Positions 32,450 to 44,442 of a stretch of 64,000 nt of DNA are shown here, one piece after another (position 1 is the first letter of the stretch; the number at the start of each line of letters is the position of its first letter). The translations under genes were made by a program, and so were the position numbers. Source of the stretch: Prorocentrum cordatum (lineage: Eukaryota; Sar; Dinophyceae; Prorocentrales; Prorocentraceae); contig CAUYUJ010014191.1 in the NCBI GenBank assembly GCA_963575745.1, forward strand, positions 319,385 through 383,384, written 5' to 3'. Below the pieces are notes generated by a model. That model saw only the letters and a list, made by a program, of their open reading frames with translations, had not been told where the DNA came from and searched no databases.

Positions 32450-33165
32450 GGCCGGCCCCCCCCCCCTTGTACCACGGTCCCCCCTCTCCACGGGAGGCTT
32501 CCCGGACGACCCTAGGAGGCTCCCAGACCGCTCGAGAGCGCTCCAAGAGCGCCGAGAGGGCACCAGGAGCGCTTCAAGACGGCCCGAGATGGCTTCCAGA
32601 AGCCAAGAGGCCCTCAAGACGTCCCAAGAGAGGTCCAAGAGGCCCCCCACGAGGGCCCCGGGAGACCCAAATGGCCCCATTCCTTTTGTAAAACGTATAT
32701 TTTTAGCATATTCGCTCCCTTGGATATCAGCGCGTCCAAACAGCCCCAAGAGGCGCCTAAGGACGCCTCAGGACGGCTCAGGAAGGCCCCAAGACAGCCC
32801 AGGAGGGCCCAAAGACTGCCTAAATGAGCCCCAAGCGGGCCGTAAGGGAGCCCCAAAAGGGCCCCAAGAGGCTGCCACGACGGGCAAGACGGCCGGAGAT
32901 GGCTTCCAGAACGGCCAAGAGGCCCTCAAGACGTCCCAAGAGAGGTCCAAGAGGCCCCCCACGAGGGCCCCGGGAGACCCAAATGGCTCCATCCTTTCGT
33001 AAAGCGTATATTTTTAGCAGATCCGTTCCCTTGGATATCAGTGCGTCTAAATAGCCCCAAGAGGCGCCCAGGGACGCCCCAGGATGGCTTAGGACAGCCC
33101 CAAGACGGCCCAGGAGGACCCCACGACGACCTAAGTGAGCCCCAAGCGGTCCGTCATCGGTCGAT
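32450..33165 (+). repeat. CCCAAGACGG family with two AT-rich islands about 308 bp apart
   Basis: GCCCCAAGAGGCGCC-type units enclose two near-identical islands (about 32684-32745 and 32992-33055). Both contain CGTATATTTTTAGCA and CCCTTGGATATCAG. The duplicated block includes GACGTCCCAAGAGAGGTCCA on its left side. Confidence 0.75.
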
Positions 33166-33170
33166 GTCCG

Positions 33171-33333
33171 TGGAGGGGGAGGAGGACGAGGAGGAGGTGG
33201 AGGAGGAGAAGGAGGAGGGGGAGGAGTGGGGGGAGGGGGAGGGGGAGGAGTAGAAGGAGGAGGAGGGGGAGGAGGAGGAGGAGGAGGAGGAGGAGGAGGA
33301 GGGGGGGAGGAAGAGGAGGAGGCTGCGGAGGAG

Positions 33334-33421
<88 letters not shown>

Positions 33422-33668
33422 TGATGGTGATGGTGATGGTGATGGTGATGGTGATGGTGATGGTGATGGTGATGGTGATGGGATGGTGATGGTGATGGTG
33501 ATGGTGATGGTGATGGTGATGGATGGTGAGGAATGAGGATGAGGATGAGGATGAGGATGATGAGGATGACGACCGACGACGATGATGATGATGATGCTGA
33601 TGATGATGTGATGATGATGATGCTGATGATGTGATGATGATGATGATGATGATGACGATGACGATGAC

Positions 33669-33752
<84 letters not shown>

Positions 33753-34290
33753 TGTTGAGGAGGAGGAGGAGGAGGAGGAGGAGGAGGCGGAGGCGGAGGC
33801 GGAGGCGGATGAGGCGGACGAGGAGGAGGAGGAGGAGGCGGAGGAGGAGAAGGAGGAGGGGGGGAGGGGGATGAGGAGGGGGAGCAGGAGGAGGACGAGG
33901 AGGAGGAGAGGAGGGAGGAGGAGGGGGAGGCGGAGGAGGAGGAGGAGGAGGAGGAGGGAGGAGGAGGAGGAGGGAGGAGGAGGAGGGGTGGAGGAAGAGG
34001 AGGAGGAGGAGGAGGAGGAGGAGGAGGAGGAGGAGGGAGGAGGAGGAGGAGGAGGAGGAGGAGGAGGAGGAGGAGGAGGAGGAGGAGGAGGAGGAGGAGG
34101 AGGAGGAGGAGGAGGAGGAGAGAGGAGGAGGAGGAGGAGGAGGAGGAGGAGGAGGAGGGAGGGGAGGAGGAGGGAGGAGGAGGAGGAGGAGGAGGAGGAG
34201 GAGGAGTTTCGAGGAGGAGGAGGAGGAGGAGGAGGAGGAGGAGGAGGAGGAGTAGGAGGAGGAGGAGGAGGAGGAGGAGGAAATGTGAGA
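33171..34290. repeat. Compound purine-rich tract: (GGA)n, (GAT)n, (GGTGAT)n, (GAGGAT)n, (GAT)n, (GGA)n
   Basis: More than 1.1 kb of purine-dominated triplet and hexamer repeats in a nested symmetric order, GGA outside and GAT inside. No coding content. The unit-2 counterpart is at 43110-44150 and differs in length. Confidence 0.95.
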
Positions 34291-34329
34291 AGGAGGGATG
34301 CAGAAGGAAGGAGGAAGCTGTGGAGCGGG

Positions 34330-34570
34330 GATTAACCCTTTCATTTGAGATGTTAAGCGTTCGGGTTCGGGTTTTCGAATGGGGTATTCGGTATCAAGGT
34401 TGGGGTGTAAGGACGAGGGTGTCAGAGTAAGGGTGTTGGGGTTAGAATATTAAAGTTCGGCTGTTTGGTTTCGGGTGAGAATGTTGGGCTGTTCGGGAGT
34501 TCGATTATTGAGTTCGGACTTTCCGTCTAGGGTGTTGGGGTTAGGGTGGTAGATTCTTCGGGTCTTCAGG
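34330..34570. repeat. Degenerate G/T-rich repeat
   Basis: Irregular GTTCGGG, GTTGGGGTTAG and GGTGTTGGGG units. There is slight resemblance to TTAGGG-type telomere repeats, but no run of a fixed unit. Confidence 0.5.
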
Positions 34571-34621
34571 GAAACGCCACAGACTCGGACCTGTTCCTGC
34601 TAATACCGTCTTCGAAGCAGC

Positions 34622-34660
34622 CTAGAACCCAAGCGCGCGCGCGCGAAGCGCGCGTGGTTC
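34622..34660. repeat. Diverged hairpin element
   Basis: CTAGAACCCAAGCGCGCGCG...GCGAAGCGCGCGTGGTTC keeps the left arm and CG core but has lost the end of the right arm. Unlike the others it is not followed by a microsatellite. 34661-34830 holds nothing I recognise. Confidence 0.6.
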
Positions 34661-34834
34661 CCCAGATCCCCAGACGAGCGGCGGCGACGGACGGCGACGG
34701 GCGGCCCCGCCCGCAAAAGCCGCCCCTGGTCCCGAGATGGTCAAGCCAAGTAAGGACCCCTAAGTGCAAGCACTGTTTGGGGAAACTTGAGGGGCTTCGG
34801 CGCCCCAGGATCCCCAGGTGGTTTTAGGAATGCG

Positions 34835-35665
34835 GAAGCGAGTGAAAACACGTGGCTTCCCAGCGCCCCAGTGCGGGACAAGCGTGAAAACATGTTGGTT
34901 CCGAATTCACGCCCGAGAGCTGGACAAGCGTGAAAACACTGGGGTTCTTGATGCCCCAGGGCGGGACACGCGTGAAAACACGTGGGTCCCTCACGCCTCA
35001 GGGCGGGACACGCGTGAAGACATAATTATGAGTTCCTAACGCTCCAGAGCGGGACAGCCGTGAAAACACGTGGGTTCCTACCGCCTCAGAGGGTGATAAA
35101 CGTGAAAGCGCATGGGTTCCTAACGGCCTGGAGCGGGACATTGGTGAAAATCATGGGTTCTTAACGCCCACGAGGGGGACAAGCGTGAACACAAGAGTTC
35201 ATAGCGCCCCAGGGTGGGACAAGCTAATAACGTGTGGGTTCCGAACGTTTCAGAGCGGGACACGCGTGAAAACATTGGGTTTCTTGATACCCCAGAGCGG
35301 GACAGACGTTAAAACATGTGGGTGTCTTAACGCCTTGGTGCGGGACACGCGTGAAAGCATATGAGTTCCTAACGCTCAAGAGCGGGACAGGCGTGAAAAC
35401 ATATGGGTCCCTAACGATCCAGAGCGGGACAATGGTGATCACCATGGGTTCCTAACGCCCTTGAGGTGGACAAGCGTGAAAACATTTGAATTCCGAACGC
35501 CCCAGGGCGGGACGAGCTAAAAACGTGTGGCGGGACACGCGTGAAAACACGGTCCCAACGCCTCAGAGCGGGACAGGCGTGAAAATACGTGGGTTCCTGA
35601 CGCCCCAGAGCGGGACAAGCAGGACAACACGTAGGTTCCTAACGCCCCAGAGCGAGACGGCGTAT
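34835..35665 (+). repeat. ~42-bp minisatellite, about 19 units
   Basis: The consensus is built from GTGAAAACACGTGGGTTCCT and AACGCCCCAGAGCGGGACAC with 41-46 bp spacing. Most units carry GGGACACGCGTGAAAAC or a close variant. There is no alternation of constant repeat and unique spacer. An array near-identical in sequence lies at 44707-45537 in unit 2. Confidence 0.9.
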
Positions 35666-36227
35666 GCCCCTCCCCCCTCGGCGCGCCCCCTGACTTGTCC
35701 TCTGTCACGTTCCCTCGCTTGTCCCCTAGCGCTTTCCCTGCCCGTTCCGTGGCGCGTCCCCTGCCACGTCCCTTGACACGTCCCCTGGCGCATCCCCTAG
35801 TGCGCCCCTGGCACAGTCCATGGCGCGTCCATGCGCCCTGCGCCCCGTGTCGTCTCATCCCGCTTCGGAATTGAGTCGGATTTTGAGCTCGAGTTGATGG
35901 TTTCTTTTGCGACCTTCGACTTGAGCCAGCTTGAGGCGATTTGGGCCGTCTCGCAGCTCGAGCTTGAATTCCAAATCAGTTCGGGCAGGTCCCGTGGCGC
36001 ATCCCTCTGGCACATCGCGCGGCGCGCTGGCACGTTCATTGGCACGTTAGGTGGCGCGTCCACTGGCACGCCACTGTGCGGCGCGGCACAGCGCATAGCA
36101 GCAAAACACAGCCCTTGGCACAGTGTCATCACCATTGATATTCCAGTGGCTTACGCCATTCCGCCGACCCCCATAAAGAGTGAGTGTTTGAGAGGATCGT
36201 GGAAGTGTTATATATAGTGTGTCAGGA
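35666..36227 (+). other. Degenerate ~20-bp repeats and an unrecognised 128-codon frame
   Basis: 35666-35830 has loose GGCGCGTCCCCT and CACGTCCCTTG units. A frame from 35831 to 36217 reads MRPAPRVVSSRFGIESDFEL ... with similar GGCAC/GGCGC units in its second half. Since the frame shares the local repeat units, I doubt it is a gene. Confidence 0.4.
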
Positions 36228-36770
36228 GCCTCCTGGATGAATCTGACTGTCTCTTGGGATGCCTCTCTGGGGCCTCGTGGAGAACTCTTGGGGGCATGTG
36301 GGAGGCTTTTTGGCGCCTCGTGGAGGCCTCTGGGAGGCTTCTAGGGGGCGTCTTGGAGGCCCCTTGGGGCCTGTTGGAGGGCCCTCGGGGGCTTCTGGGG
36401 GGCTCGAGGGGCGATCTCGGTGGGAAAGGCTCGAAATGTCAGTTCGTATTTCCCCCTTGGGCATTCTTGGAGCCCTCCTAGGGCCCTCCAGGGGCTGTAT
36501 TGGGTTGTCTTGGGGGGCCCCTGGGGCTGTCTTTAGGCCCTCTTGGGCCGTCTTGGGGGCATCATGGGCCGTCTTGGCACGATCTTGGAGGCCACTTGGG
36601 CCGTCGTGTTCGCTGTCAAAACGAAAAATGCACATGAGCTGAAGTCATACGTTTCCCAATAGGAATGGGATGATTTTGGCCTCTTGGGGCCCTCTCGACG
36701 ATCCTCTAGAGGCGCTTTTGAGCTGTCTTGGGGGCGTCGTGGGCAATTTTGAAGCCATCTCCGTCGTGGG
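36228..36770 (-). repeat. CCCAAGACGG family, antisense copy
   Basis: GGGCCGTCTTGGGGGCATC-type units. AT-richer islands near 36424-36450 and 36605-36680 have reverse complements that resemble the islands of the sense copies. Confidence 0.7.
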
Positions 36771-37194
36771 CCGGGGGTATGTTGACGAACTCGTTCCCCC
36801 CCCATCCTAGAATGGCGTTTTTGGACCCCAGGGGAGGGGAAAGGGGGAGGGGGAGGGGGACATCCAAATGTCTCACACGCCTTTTCACCCCCGGCAAGCG
36901 GGGGCTGGCGGATCTTCAGCACTGCCATTGTCCATCACCCAATCGAGGTGCTGGGAAACATTTCCATGCCTCGCAGTTCTAAATCCCTTTCCGGTTTCGT
37001 GTGTCGATCATTTCCGTTTCCGTGCCGATCTAGGTGACGGAAATGGCCAGGTAAAAGTGATCACGTTCTGGGTTGGGCGAACAATCTTCCAGGGTGGGTC
37101 GGGGAGGAGCGGCGAAAAAGCAGGTCTAACCGCCCTTTAGGTGCCCAAGTTGGCAGCCTCACCCCGCAAAGGGCGCGGACCCAAGGTTCTCTTT
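36771..37194. other. Unassigned sequence with one half of a direct repeat
   Basis: CATGCCTCGCAGTTCTAAATCCCTTTCCGG-like block at about 36964-37010 is repeated near 37540-37592. Otherwise nothing is recognised. Confidence 0.45.
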
Positions 37195-37310
37195 TAGTTG
37201 TGCCCCCGCGAAAAGTTTGCGAGAGTCCAGACTTCCCGCGAAAAAATCGCGAGGGTCCAGACCTCCCGCGAAGAATGCGCGAGAGCCCCGGCCTCCCGCG
37301 AACGATCCAG
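37195..37310. repeat. ~37-bp tandem repeat with internal stem, about three units
   Basis: Units CTCCCGCGAAGAATGCGCGA, then GAGCCCCGGC. Each holds a CGCGA...TCGCG or CGCGAA...TGCGCG pairing. Repeated at 47067-47182. Confidence 0.75.
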
Positions 37311-38152
37311 AAGAATCCTCCCCAATGTGTAATTTCCTTGTCTTCCTGCACGTCCACTTCGGCACCGCCTGATCCCTGGGCTTCGCCCTCGCCCGGCCGC
37401 GTGAGGCCCCGCCTTCTTCCGCCCTTTCTCTGCTAATTAAAGCTGTGCGCGTCCCGCTTAGCTTTCAGCGGAAGAGGTTCGCTCTCGCCCTGCAGATCAA
37501 AAAAGTAATTTCCTTGTCCTTGTAGGCACACCCCTGACCACGTCTCCGTGCCTCGCAGTTCAAAGCCCCTTTCCGGGTTCGTTGGTCGATCATGTTCCAC
37601 GGCTCGCCGCGCCCCGCAAAGCTTCGCCGACCGATCCCGGAGGCTCCCGCAGAGTCCCCTGGAGGCCCTGCGATCGGGGGCGGCAGAGAGGGGGTTGATG
37701 ATTATCGGGGGTGGACAGAACCCCCAACAGTGACACGTCGATTAGTGAATTGTCCTTTTTCGGTTCCCGAGAGGGCGCCGCGGCCGTTATTTTCCAGGCT
37801 CGCGCCCGCCAGGTTTGGGCCTCAGGTCGTTTTCACTAAACCACGTTTTACTAAGGGGAGGTCTGTCCATCCCCGAGATTAGGGGGGGGATATCATGGCG
37901 CGGGCCATGATCTCTCCCCAGATTTCATGGCGCCTCTTCTTCTTTTATTACGTCCTTGGCCCCCCCTTGGGCCGCGCACATGCGGCCGGCCATGATTTGC
38001 ACCCCCCCCCTCTTGGACGCCCCCCTCTTGGCCGCCCCAGATGGGAGGCCTCCAACCCAGAGAGGGTCATCAGAGAGGTCCGACCGCCTATGCGGGGCCC
38101 CAAAATATACACCACCACCAGGCGGCCATAGGAAAGGAACAAATCATGCGCA
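37311..38152. other. Unassigned sequence with a short palindrome at the end of duplication unit 1
   Basis: Contains the second half of the direct repeat (about 37540-37592) and ATCATGGCGCGGGCCATGAT (about 37893), an 8+8-bp inverted repeat. No gene recognised. Confidence 0.45.
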
Positions 38153-38779
38153 GACCCCCGCAGACGGCGACGCACCGCCTTGCCGTCGCCGGTGCCCCCC
38201 CGCGCCCCGAGCGCGGCGCGGCGATCCCAGATGTCGTAGACAACCTTGCGCTGGAGCCCAGTAGCCTCCGACCACGGGCTCGGCGCAGCCGCCCCATCGG
38301 CCGTGCCAACCCGCCCAACGGCGAGGGCACGAAGCGATCGAACCGTCCGACAGGTGCGCTGGCAAGTCAAACGCAGCTGCTCTGCCGTAAAGCCCAAACT
38401 CGAGGCCCTCGTCACCAGCGGTCCCGTCGGCGAGGGCAGGCTCCGAAGTGGGTCCTTCTCTCGGAAGTCCATCATCATCTGGGCGACGTAAAGGAAGCAC
38501 CCGCCCACCTGGAGCGCGACGTAGATTGGGGGCAGTGGTGAAGCTCAGGTCCGCGATATACAAGACACGGCCTGAACTCAAATTGCCCCGCAGCCCAGCG
38601 TCAACTCGGCTGGCGAGGATCAGCACGGCGAACCCGAGGGCCTTGACTCTCCTGCTCCACCCTCGGCCTGACGATCTCCCCGCTGACGATCCCGACGCAG
38701 CACAGATCCACAGGAGTGAGCACAGCAGTGCGAGACTTGCCCAAGGGACGCCACTCCAAAGCGTACCCTCGGGCCACAC

Positions 38780-39662
38780 CTATTCGTCATCCTTGGGCGC
38801 CGCGTCCCGCACCGACGTCGGGTGCTTCTGGATCTGCGCCCTCTTCCTCAGCTTGTCCGTCACTTCGTCGTCGGCCAGGGGGACCTCGATGGTGTCATGG
38901 GGAGTCAGCCGCAGGTACTCCTCTCCGAGCGACCAGTCAACCTTCGACTTCCACTTGGCCCCACTCGCGTTGCGAGGTCTTCCAGTCGTGCTCGCACGTG
39001 ACCCCCTCATAGGCCTTCATGATCGCGTACATCTTGAGGCAGCTCAGCTCGCTCGCTTGGGAATTGATCAGCCCTTTGAAGTCCCCCGAGGCCATCATGC
39101 GGCCCAGCGTCATCGCGAGGACCAGCATCTCGTTGGCGATGGGAGCTCTCGTGAGCTCCTTGCTCCTCAGCCACTCCTGCACCTCGATCTTCGCAGAGCG
39201 GCCCTCCCAACAGACCTTGCTCAGCACCGTCGGCGCCACCCGAGTCCTGATCCCCCCAACGCGCATGTTGGGGACGTGCTCGTAGCTCTTCAAGGTCTGA
39301 ATGAGGGCGTCCCTGGGGCTCCTGCTCTCCAGCTCGAGCTGAGCGATCGCGTCCGAGACCGAGTCCGAGGGGACGGACGGCAGCCTCTCCCACTCCGACT
39401 CGGAGGCCGACTTGCCAGCCTCGCGCCCGTTTCCTTTCGTCCCTTGGTCGGAGTCGCTCTTCACCATCTCCTCGTGCTCGTTCAACTTGGCGATGAACTG
39501 GTCAAGCTGCGCCGATGTGGGCACAGCACATTCCTCAGCAGAGCTGTTCGCCGCACCCGCAGGTACGGCAGGCGGCTCCTTCTTGCTCTGCTTAAGCGCC
39601 TCCGTGATTGCCGCCAGCCCTGCTCGCAGCTCACTCTGTCCTCGTTGCAGCTCGGCGTGCAA
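38780..39662 (-). pseudogene. gag-like region, 3' part (unit 2 copy)
   Basis: Copy of 28792-29674 with the same frameshift near 38963 and the same stop. Its downstream pol genes are missing because the duplication unit ends at 38153. Confidence 0.5.
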
Positions 39663-40765
39663 CCCTTCGCGTCGGGCTCATCGTCCGAGTCGGGCACCGT
39701 GGTCCCCAAGATCAGCTCTCCCTCGGACACGTCAGACTCTGAGTCGGAGTCCGCGAACCCCTGCCACTGGCGGAACATGTAGTTCAGCAGCCACACCCCG
39801 AAGATCACGCCCCCGAGCCCCATCGAGATCGCCTCCAGCTCGCCTGACTCCCAAGCCTCCACCAGGAGCCCCCAGTAGTCAGACACCTCCTCCGCCGTCT
39901 CCTTCGCAGCCACCGCCGCCTCGCACATCTTGTGAAAGAGCGGCCCCAGGTGGAAGTACCTCCAGATCCGCCAAGCTGCGAAGGCCCCACCGGCGAGGCC
40001 GCCCCACGAACGGTGCAACCACCCGTAGCAGAACAGGTTCGACCCCATGGCCCAGACCCAGGTCACCAGCCCCGCCTTCTTCGAGACCTTTTTCCTCCCA
40101 CTCGACCAGAAGCCCTTTTTCTTGTCCGAGGCCTTGTTCAGCTTGACATTCTCGGCGTCCAGCTCCTTCAGTGCTATCAGGCGGGAGGAGGCGGCCAACA
40201 CCATATCCCTCGTCGTGTCCGTCAGGCCAGGGAAAGGGATCCAGTTGCTGATCCCCCGCGGAGGTTTGGTGAAGACCGACTGCTTGTCTTTCAGGCACAC
40301 GATCTGTACCCTGAGGTACGGGTCGACGCAAGTCCACGTCTGGTCGGCCGCCTTCCCGACCCGCTCCACGAGCAGCATGACTACGCCCGAGGCCTGCCCC
40401 TTGGGCAGGTAGTAGATCCTGTTCCACTGCCCCCAGCCGCCCATGACGAGCGGCGCGCTGCCGACGACGTTGACGTCAGCCGCGATGTCGATGAGCTCGA
40501 CCGTCTCCGACTCGGCGGTCTCCTCACGCGCGTCCCCCTCGGTGTCGTCCTCCTCCTCCTCCTCGCCCGCGAAGCGCAGGCCGAAGAGGTCCAGGACCTG
40601 GTCCTGACTCAGGCCGCTCCCCGCGGCCAGCACCTCCTGGAGGTCGCCCGAGAGGCCCAGGAACGCGAGCACAGCGCCCGCGAGCGCGAATGGCCGCGGA
40701 ATGACTCCGCGGTGGGATGGCTGTGCCCAGGCACGACCGCTGAAAGGCCCGCCCGCGGGTCTCAC
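39482..40765 (-). pseudogene. gag-like region, 5' part (unit 2 copy)
   Basis: Same translation as 29494-30777, including the acidic patch and both hydrophobic stretches. Confidence 0.5.
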
Positions 40766-40771
40766 CCGTGC

Positions 40772-40862
40772 CGACTTGAGCCCGAACGGGGGCGGGAGAG
40801 GACAGAGGGGGAAAGGCGGCTAACAGATTACGATGGGGATGTAAAATTAAGTTCAAGAACCA
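40772..40862 (-). repeat. Split direct repeat A1 (unit 2 copy)
   Basis: Second uninterrupted copy of the 91-bp A repeat and a second empty site for the copia insertion. Confidence 0.85.
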
Positions 40863-40867
40863 CCAGA

Positions 40868-41626
40868 TGTCGGAGTAGTCGGCGGGGGGGCCAGGGTCGC
40901 TGCCTGAACCCCCCATGGGCGCCCCCCGCGGTTTTTTGGGGGGGTCCAGAGCTCCCGAGACGGCCCGGGCCCGCGCCGAAACAGGCCACGACAGGCTCAG
41001 GAGGTCCCAGAAGGGCCCAAGACGGTCCCAACAGGCCCCGAAGACGCCCAGGATGCCCTCAAGACGGCCGGCGAGGATTCCAACGCGCTCCAGGACGGAT
41101 TCAAGAGGCTCCCCAAGAAGGCCTTGGGATTCGAGATTCATAAGTTTTACGATTGTTTTTGAAGGATTTGGGCGTTCTCGCTTTTCCCGCTTCCCAGCGC
41201 TCCGTCACGGCATCAGAGGCCCTTCCGATTGCTCCAAGACGACCCACGAGGCCCCGCAGAGGGCCCCAAGACGGCCCAGGAGGCTTCCCAGAAAACCCAA
41301 GTGTGCCCCAAGAGCGCCCCAAGAGGGGGCCCAGAGGGGGACCGCGAACCGATATTTCGATGTCTCTGGCCCTGGAGGCCACCAGTAGGCCCCCGGAGGC
41401 CACCAAGAGGCTCCCACGAAGCCCCATGAGGCCCGCAAGAGGCCCCCAGGAAGCCCCAAGAGGCCCCCGAGGGGCCCCCAGGGAACGCCCAAGAGGCCCC
41501 CCAGCACACCCCAACAAATCATGTCCCCAGAAAGCTTTCCGGGGACATGGTTCATCATGGGCCCGAGAGTCTCTGGAGGTCCCGAAGTATCCTTGCGCTA
41601 CTGGAGAGCTGTCTGGGAAGTTGACT
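40868..41626 (+). repeat. CCCAAGACGG family, sense (unit 2 copy)
   Basis: Counterpart of 30880-31638. Confidence 0.7.
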
Positions 41627-41750
41627 GGGAACATGACTGATCGCCTTCTCGCGGCCCTCCGAGGATCGTTTCGCACCAAGTTGTCCCAAGTGCCCTCTTG
41701 AACCGACGACGACGGCGAAGACGACGAAACGACGAAGACGAGGATGACGA

Positions 41751-41834
<84 letters not shown>

Positions 41835-42164
41835 CGCGCCCCAAGAGGCGACGACGACATTGCGACGACGACGACGACGACGACGGCACGCCCCAACAGG
41901 CTTCCCAAATCTATGTCCCCTGAAGACCTTCTGGGAACCAGATTCATCAGGCCTCCGCCCCCCTACGCAACCATCTTCCCCGAAAGCCTTCCAGAATGCG
42001 GATTGACATGCGTGGACTTCGCATTGCCCATCATGCGTTCAGCGTTATTCGCCCTTCTTCAATTCCCGTTCAAACCATCTGTGGTCCACTACTTCAGTGG
42101 AGCAGTGAACTCGTCAAGGCCTGGGGCCTGCTAGAACCTGAGCGCGCGCGAGCGATTGTTCTAG
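41627..42164 (+). repeat. Hairpin-ended retroposon-like repeat, copy 2
   Basis: Counterpart of 31639-32170, with a shorter GAC tract that carries a GGCGCGCCCCAAGAGG interruption. The copy at 55281 has the related CAGCGCGCCCCAATAGG at the same place, so unit 2 keeps the ancestral form and unit 1 lost it. The terminal hairpin is at 42131-42164. Confidence 0.65.
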
Positions 42165-42173
42165 TGTGTTTCT

Positions 42174-42332
42174 ACATACATACATACATACATACATACA
42201 TACATACATCCATACATCCATACACATATACATACATACATACATACATACATACATACATACATACATACATACATACATACATACATACATACATACA
42301 TACATACATACATACATACATACATACATACA

Positions 42333-42363
<31 letters not shown>
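42174..42363. repeat. (CATA)n microsatellite (unit 2 copy)
   Basis: About 47 units, shorter than the 244-bp tract in unit 1. Confidence 0.97.
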
Positions 42364-42388
42364 GGGAAATCCCGGCCCCGGGGCCCTG

Positions 42389-43104
42389 GCCCGGCCCCCC
42401 CCCCCTTGTACCACGGTCCCCCCTCTCCACGGGAGGCTTCCCGGACGACCCTAGGAGGCTCCCAGACCGCTCGAGAGCGCTCCAAGAGCGCCGAGAGGGC
42501 ACCAGGAGCGCTTCAAGACGGCCCGAGATGGCTTCCAGAAGCCAAGAGGCCCTCAAGACGTCCCAAGAGAGGTCCAAGAGGCCCCCCACGAGGGCCCCGG
42601 GAGACCCAAATGGCCCCATTCCTTTTGTAAAACGTATATTTTTAGCATATTCGCTCCCTTGGATATCAGCGCGTCCAAACAGCCCCAAGAGGCGCCTAAG
42701 GACGCCTCAGGACGGCTCAGGAAGGCCCCAAGACAGCCCAGGAGGGCCCAAAGACTGCCTAAATGAGCCCCAAGCGGGCCGTAAGGGAGCCCCAAAAGGG
42801 CCCCAAGAGGCTGCCACGACGGGCAAGACGGCCGGAGATGGCTTCCAGAACGGCCAAGAGGCCCTCAAGACGTCCCAAGAGAGGTCCAAGAGGCCCCCCA
42901 CGAGGGCCCCGGGAGACCCAAATGGCTCCATCCTTTCGTAAAGCGTATATTTTTAGCAGATCCGTTCCCTTGGATATCAGTGCGTCTAAATAGCCCCAAG
43001 AGGCGCCCAGGGACGCCCCAGGATGGCTTAGGACAGCCCCAAGACGGCCCAGGAGGACCCCACGACGACCTAAGTGAGCCCCAAGCGGTCCGTCATCGGT
43101 CGAT
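42389..43104 (+). repeat. CCCAAGACGG family with AT-rich islands (unit 2 copy)
   Basis: Counterpart of 32450-33165, with both CGTATATTTTTAGCA islands preserved. Confidence 0.75.
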
Positions 43105-43109
43105 GTCCG

Positions 43110-43272
43110 TGGAGGGGGAGGAGGACGAGGAGGAGGTGGAGGAGGAGAAGGAGGAGGGGGAGGAGTGGGGGGAGGGGGAGGGGGAGGAGTAGAAGGAGGA
43201 GGAGGGGGAGGAGGAGGAGGAGGAGGAGGAGGAGGAGGAGGGGGGGAGGAAGAGGAGGAGGCTGCGGAGGAG

Positions 43273-43358
<86 letters not shown>

Positions 43359-43578
43359 GTGATGGTGATGGTGATGGTGATGGTGATGGTGATGGTGATG
43401 GTGATGGTGATGGTGATGGTGATGGTGATGATGGTGATGGTGATGGTGAGGATGAGGATGAGGATGAGGATGAGGATGAGGATGACGACGACGACGATGA
43501 TGATGATGCTGATGATGATGATGCTGATGATGCTGATGTGTTGATGATGATGATGATGATGATGATGATGACGATGAC

Positions 43579-43668
<90 letters not shown>

Positions 43669-44150
43669 TGATGATGATGATGATGTGAGGAGGAGGAGGA
43701 GGAGGAGAGGAGGAGGAGGAGGAGGCGGAGGCGGAGGCGGAGGCGGATGAGGCGGACGAGGAGGAGGAGGAGGCGGAGGAGGAGAAGGAGGAGGGGGGAG
43801 GGGGATGAGGAGGGGAGCAGGAGGAGGACGAGGAGTAGGAGGAGGAGGGGGAGGCGGAGGAGGAGGAGGAGGAGGAGGAGGAGGAGGAGGAGGAGGAGAG
43901 GAGGAGGAGGAGGGGTGGAGGAAGAGGAGGAGGAGGGGAGGAGGAGGAGAGGAGGAGGAGAGGAGGAGGAGGAGGAGGAGGAGGGAGGAGGAGGAGGAGG
44001 AGGAGGAAGGAGGAGGAGGAGGAGGAGGAGGAGGAGGAGGAGGAGGGAGGAGGAGGGGAGGAGGAGGAGGAGGAGGAGTTTCGAGGAGGAGGAGGAGGAG
44101 GAGGAGGAGGAGGAGGAGGAGGAGTAGGAGGAGGAGGAGGAGGAGGAGGA
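43110..44150. repeat. Compound purine-rich tract (unit 2 copy)
   Basis: Same nested GGA/GAT/GGTGAT/GAT/GGA order as unit 1, about 80 bp shorter. Confidence 0.95.
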
Positions 44151-44201
44151 GGAAATGTGAGAAGGAGGGATGCAGAAGGAAGGAGGAAGCTGTGGAGCGG
44201 G

Positions 44202-44442
44202 GATTAACCCTTTCATTTGAGATGTTAAGCGTTCGGGTTCGGGTTTTCGAATGGGGTATTCGGTATCAAGGTTGGGGTGTAAGGACGAGGGTGTCAGAGT
44301 AAGGGTGTTGGGGTTAGAATATTAAAGTTCGGCTGTTTGGTTTCGGGTGAGAATGTTGGGCTGTTCGGGAGTTCGATTATTGAGTTCGGACTTTCCGTCT
44401 AGGGTGTTGGGGTTAGGGTGGTAGATTCTTCGGGTCTTCAGG
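44202..44442. repeat. Degenerate G/T-rich repeat (unit 2 copy)
   Basis: Counterpart of 34330-34570. The diverged hairpin follows at about 44494-44532. Confidence 0.5.

Larger units (their letters stand above)
28165..38152. repeat. ~10-kb tandem duplication, unit 1
   Basis: Starts at GACCCCCGCAGACGGCGA inside the YR element's pol region and runs to AAATCATGCGC. The next base begins a second, nearly identical unit. The constant offset of 9,988 bp over the gag region, falling to 9,872 bp at the end, comes from shorter microsatellites in unit 2. Substitutions outside the microsatellites are rare (for example at 32126, 32442 and 35637). Confidence 0.95.

Noticed and set aside
32120-32749. Cys-Met-Tyr-Val and His-Thr-Tyr-Ile repeat proteins
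   Set aside because: Pure products of the (CATA)n microsatellite.
34835-35665. CRISPR-like array
   Set aside because: Units are contiguous and diverge along their whole length. There are no unique spacers and no cas genes, and the DNA is eukaryotic.
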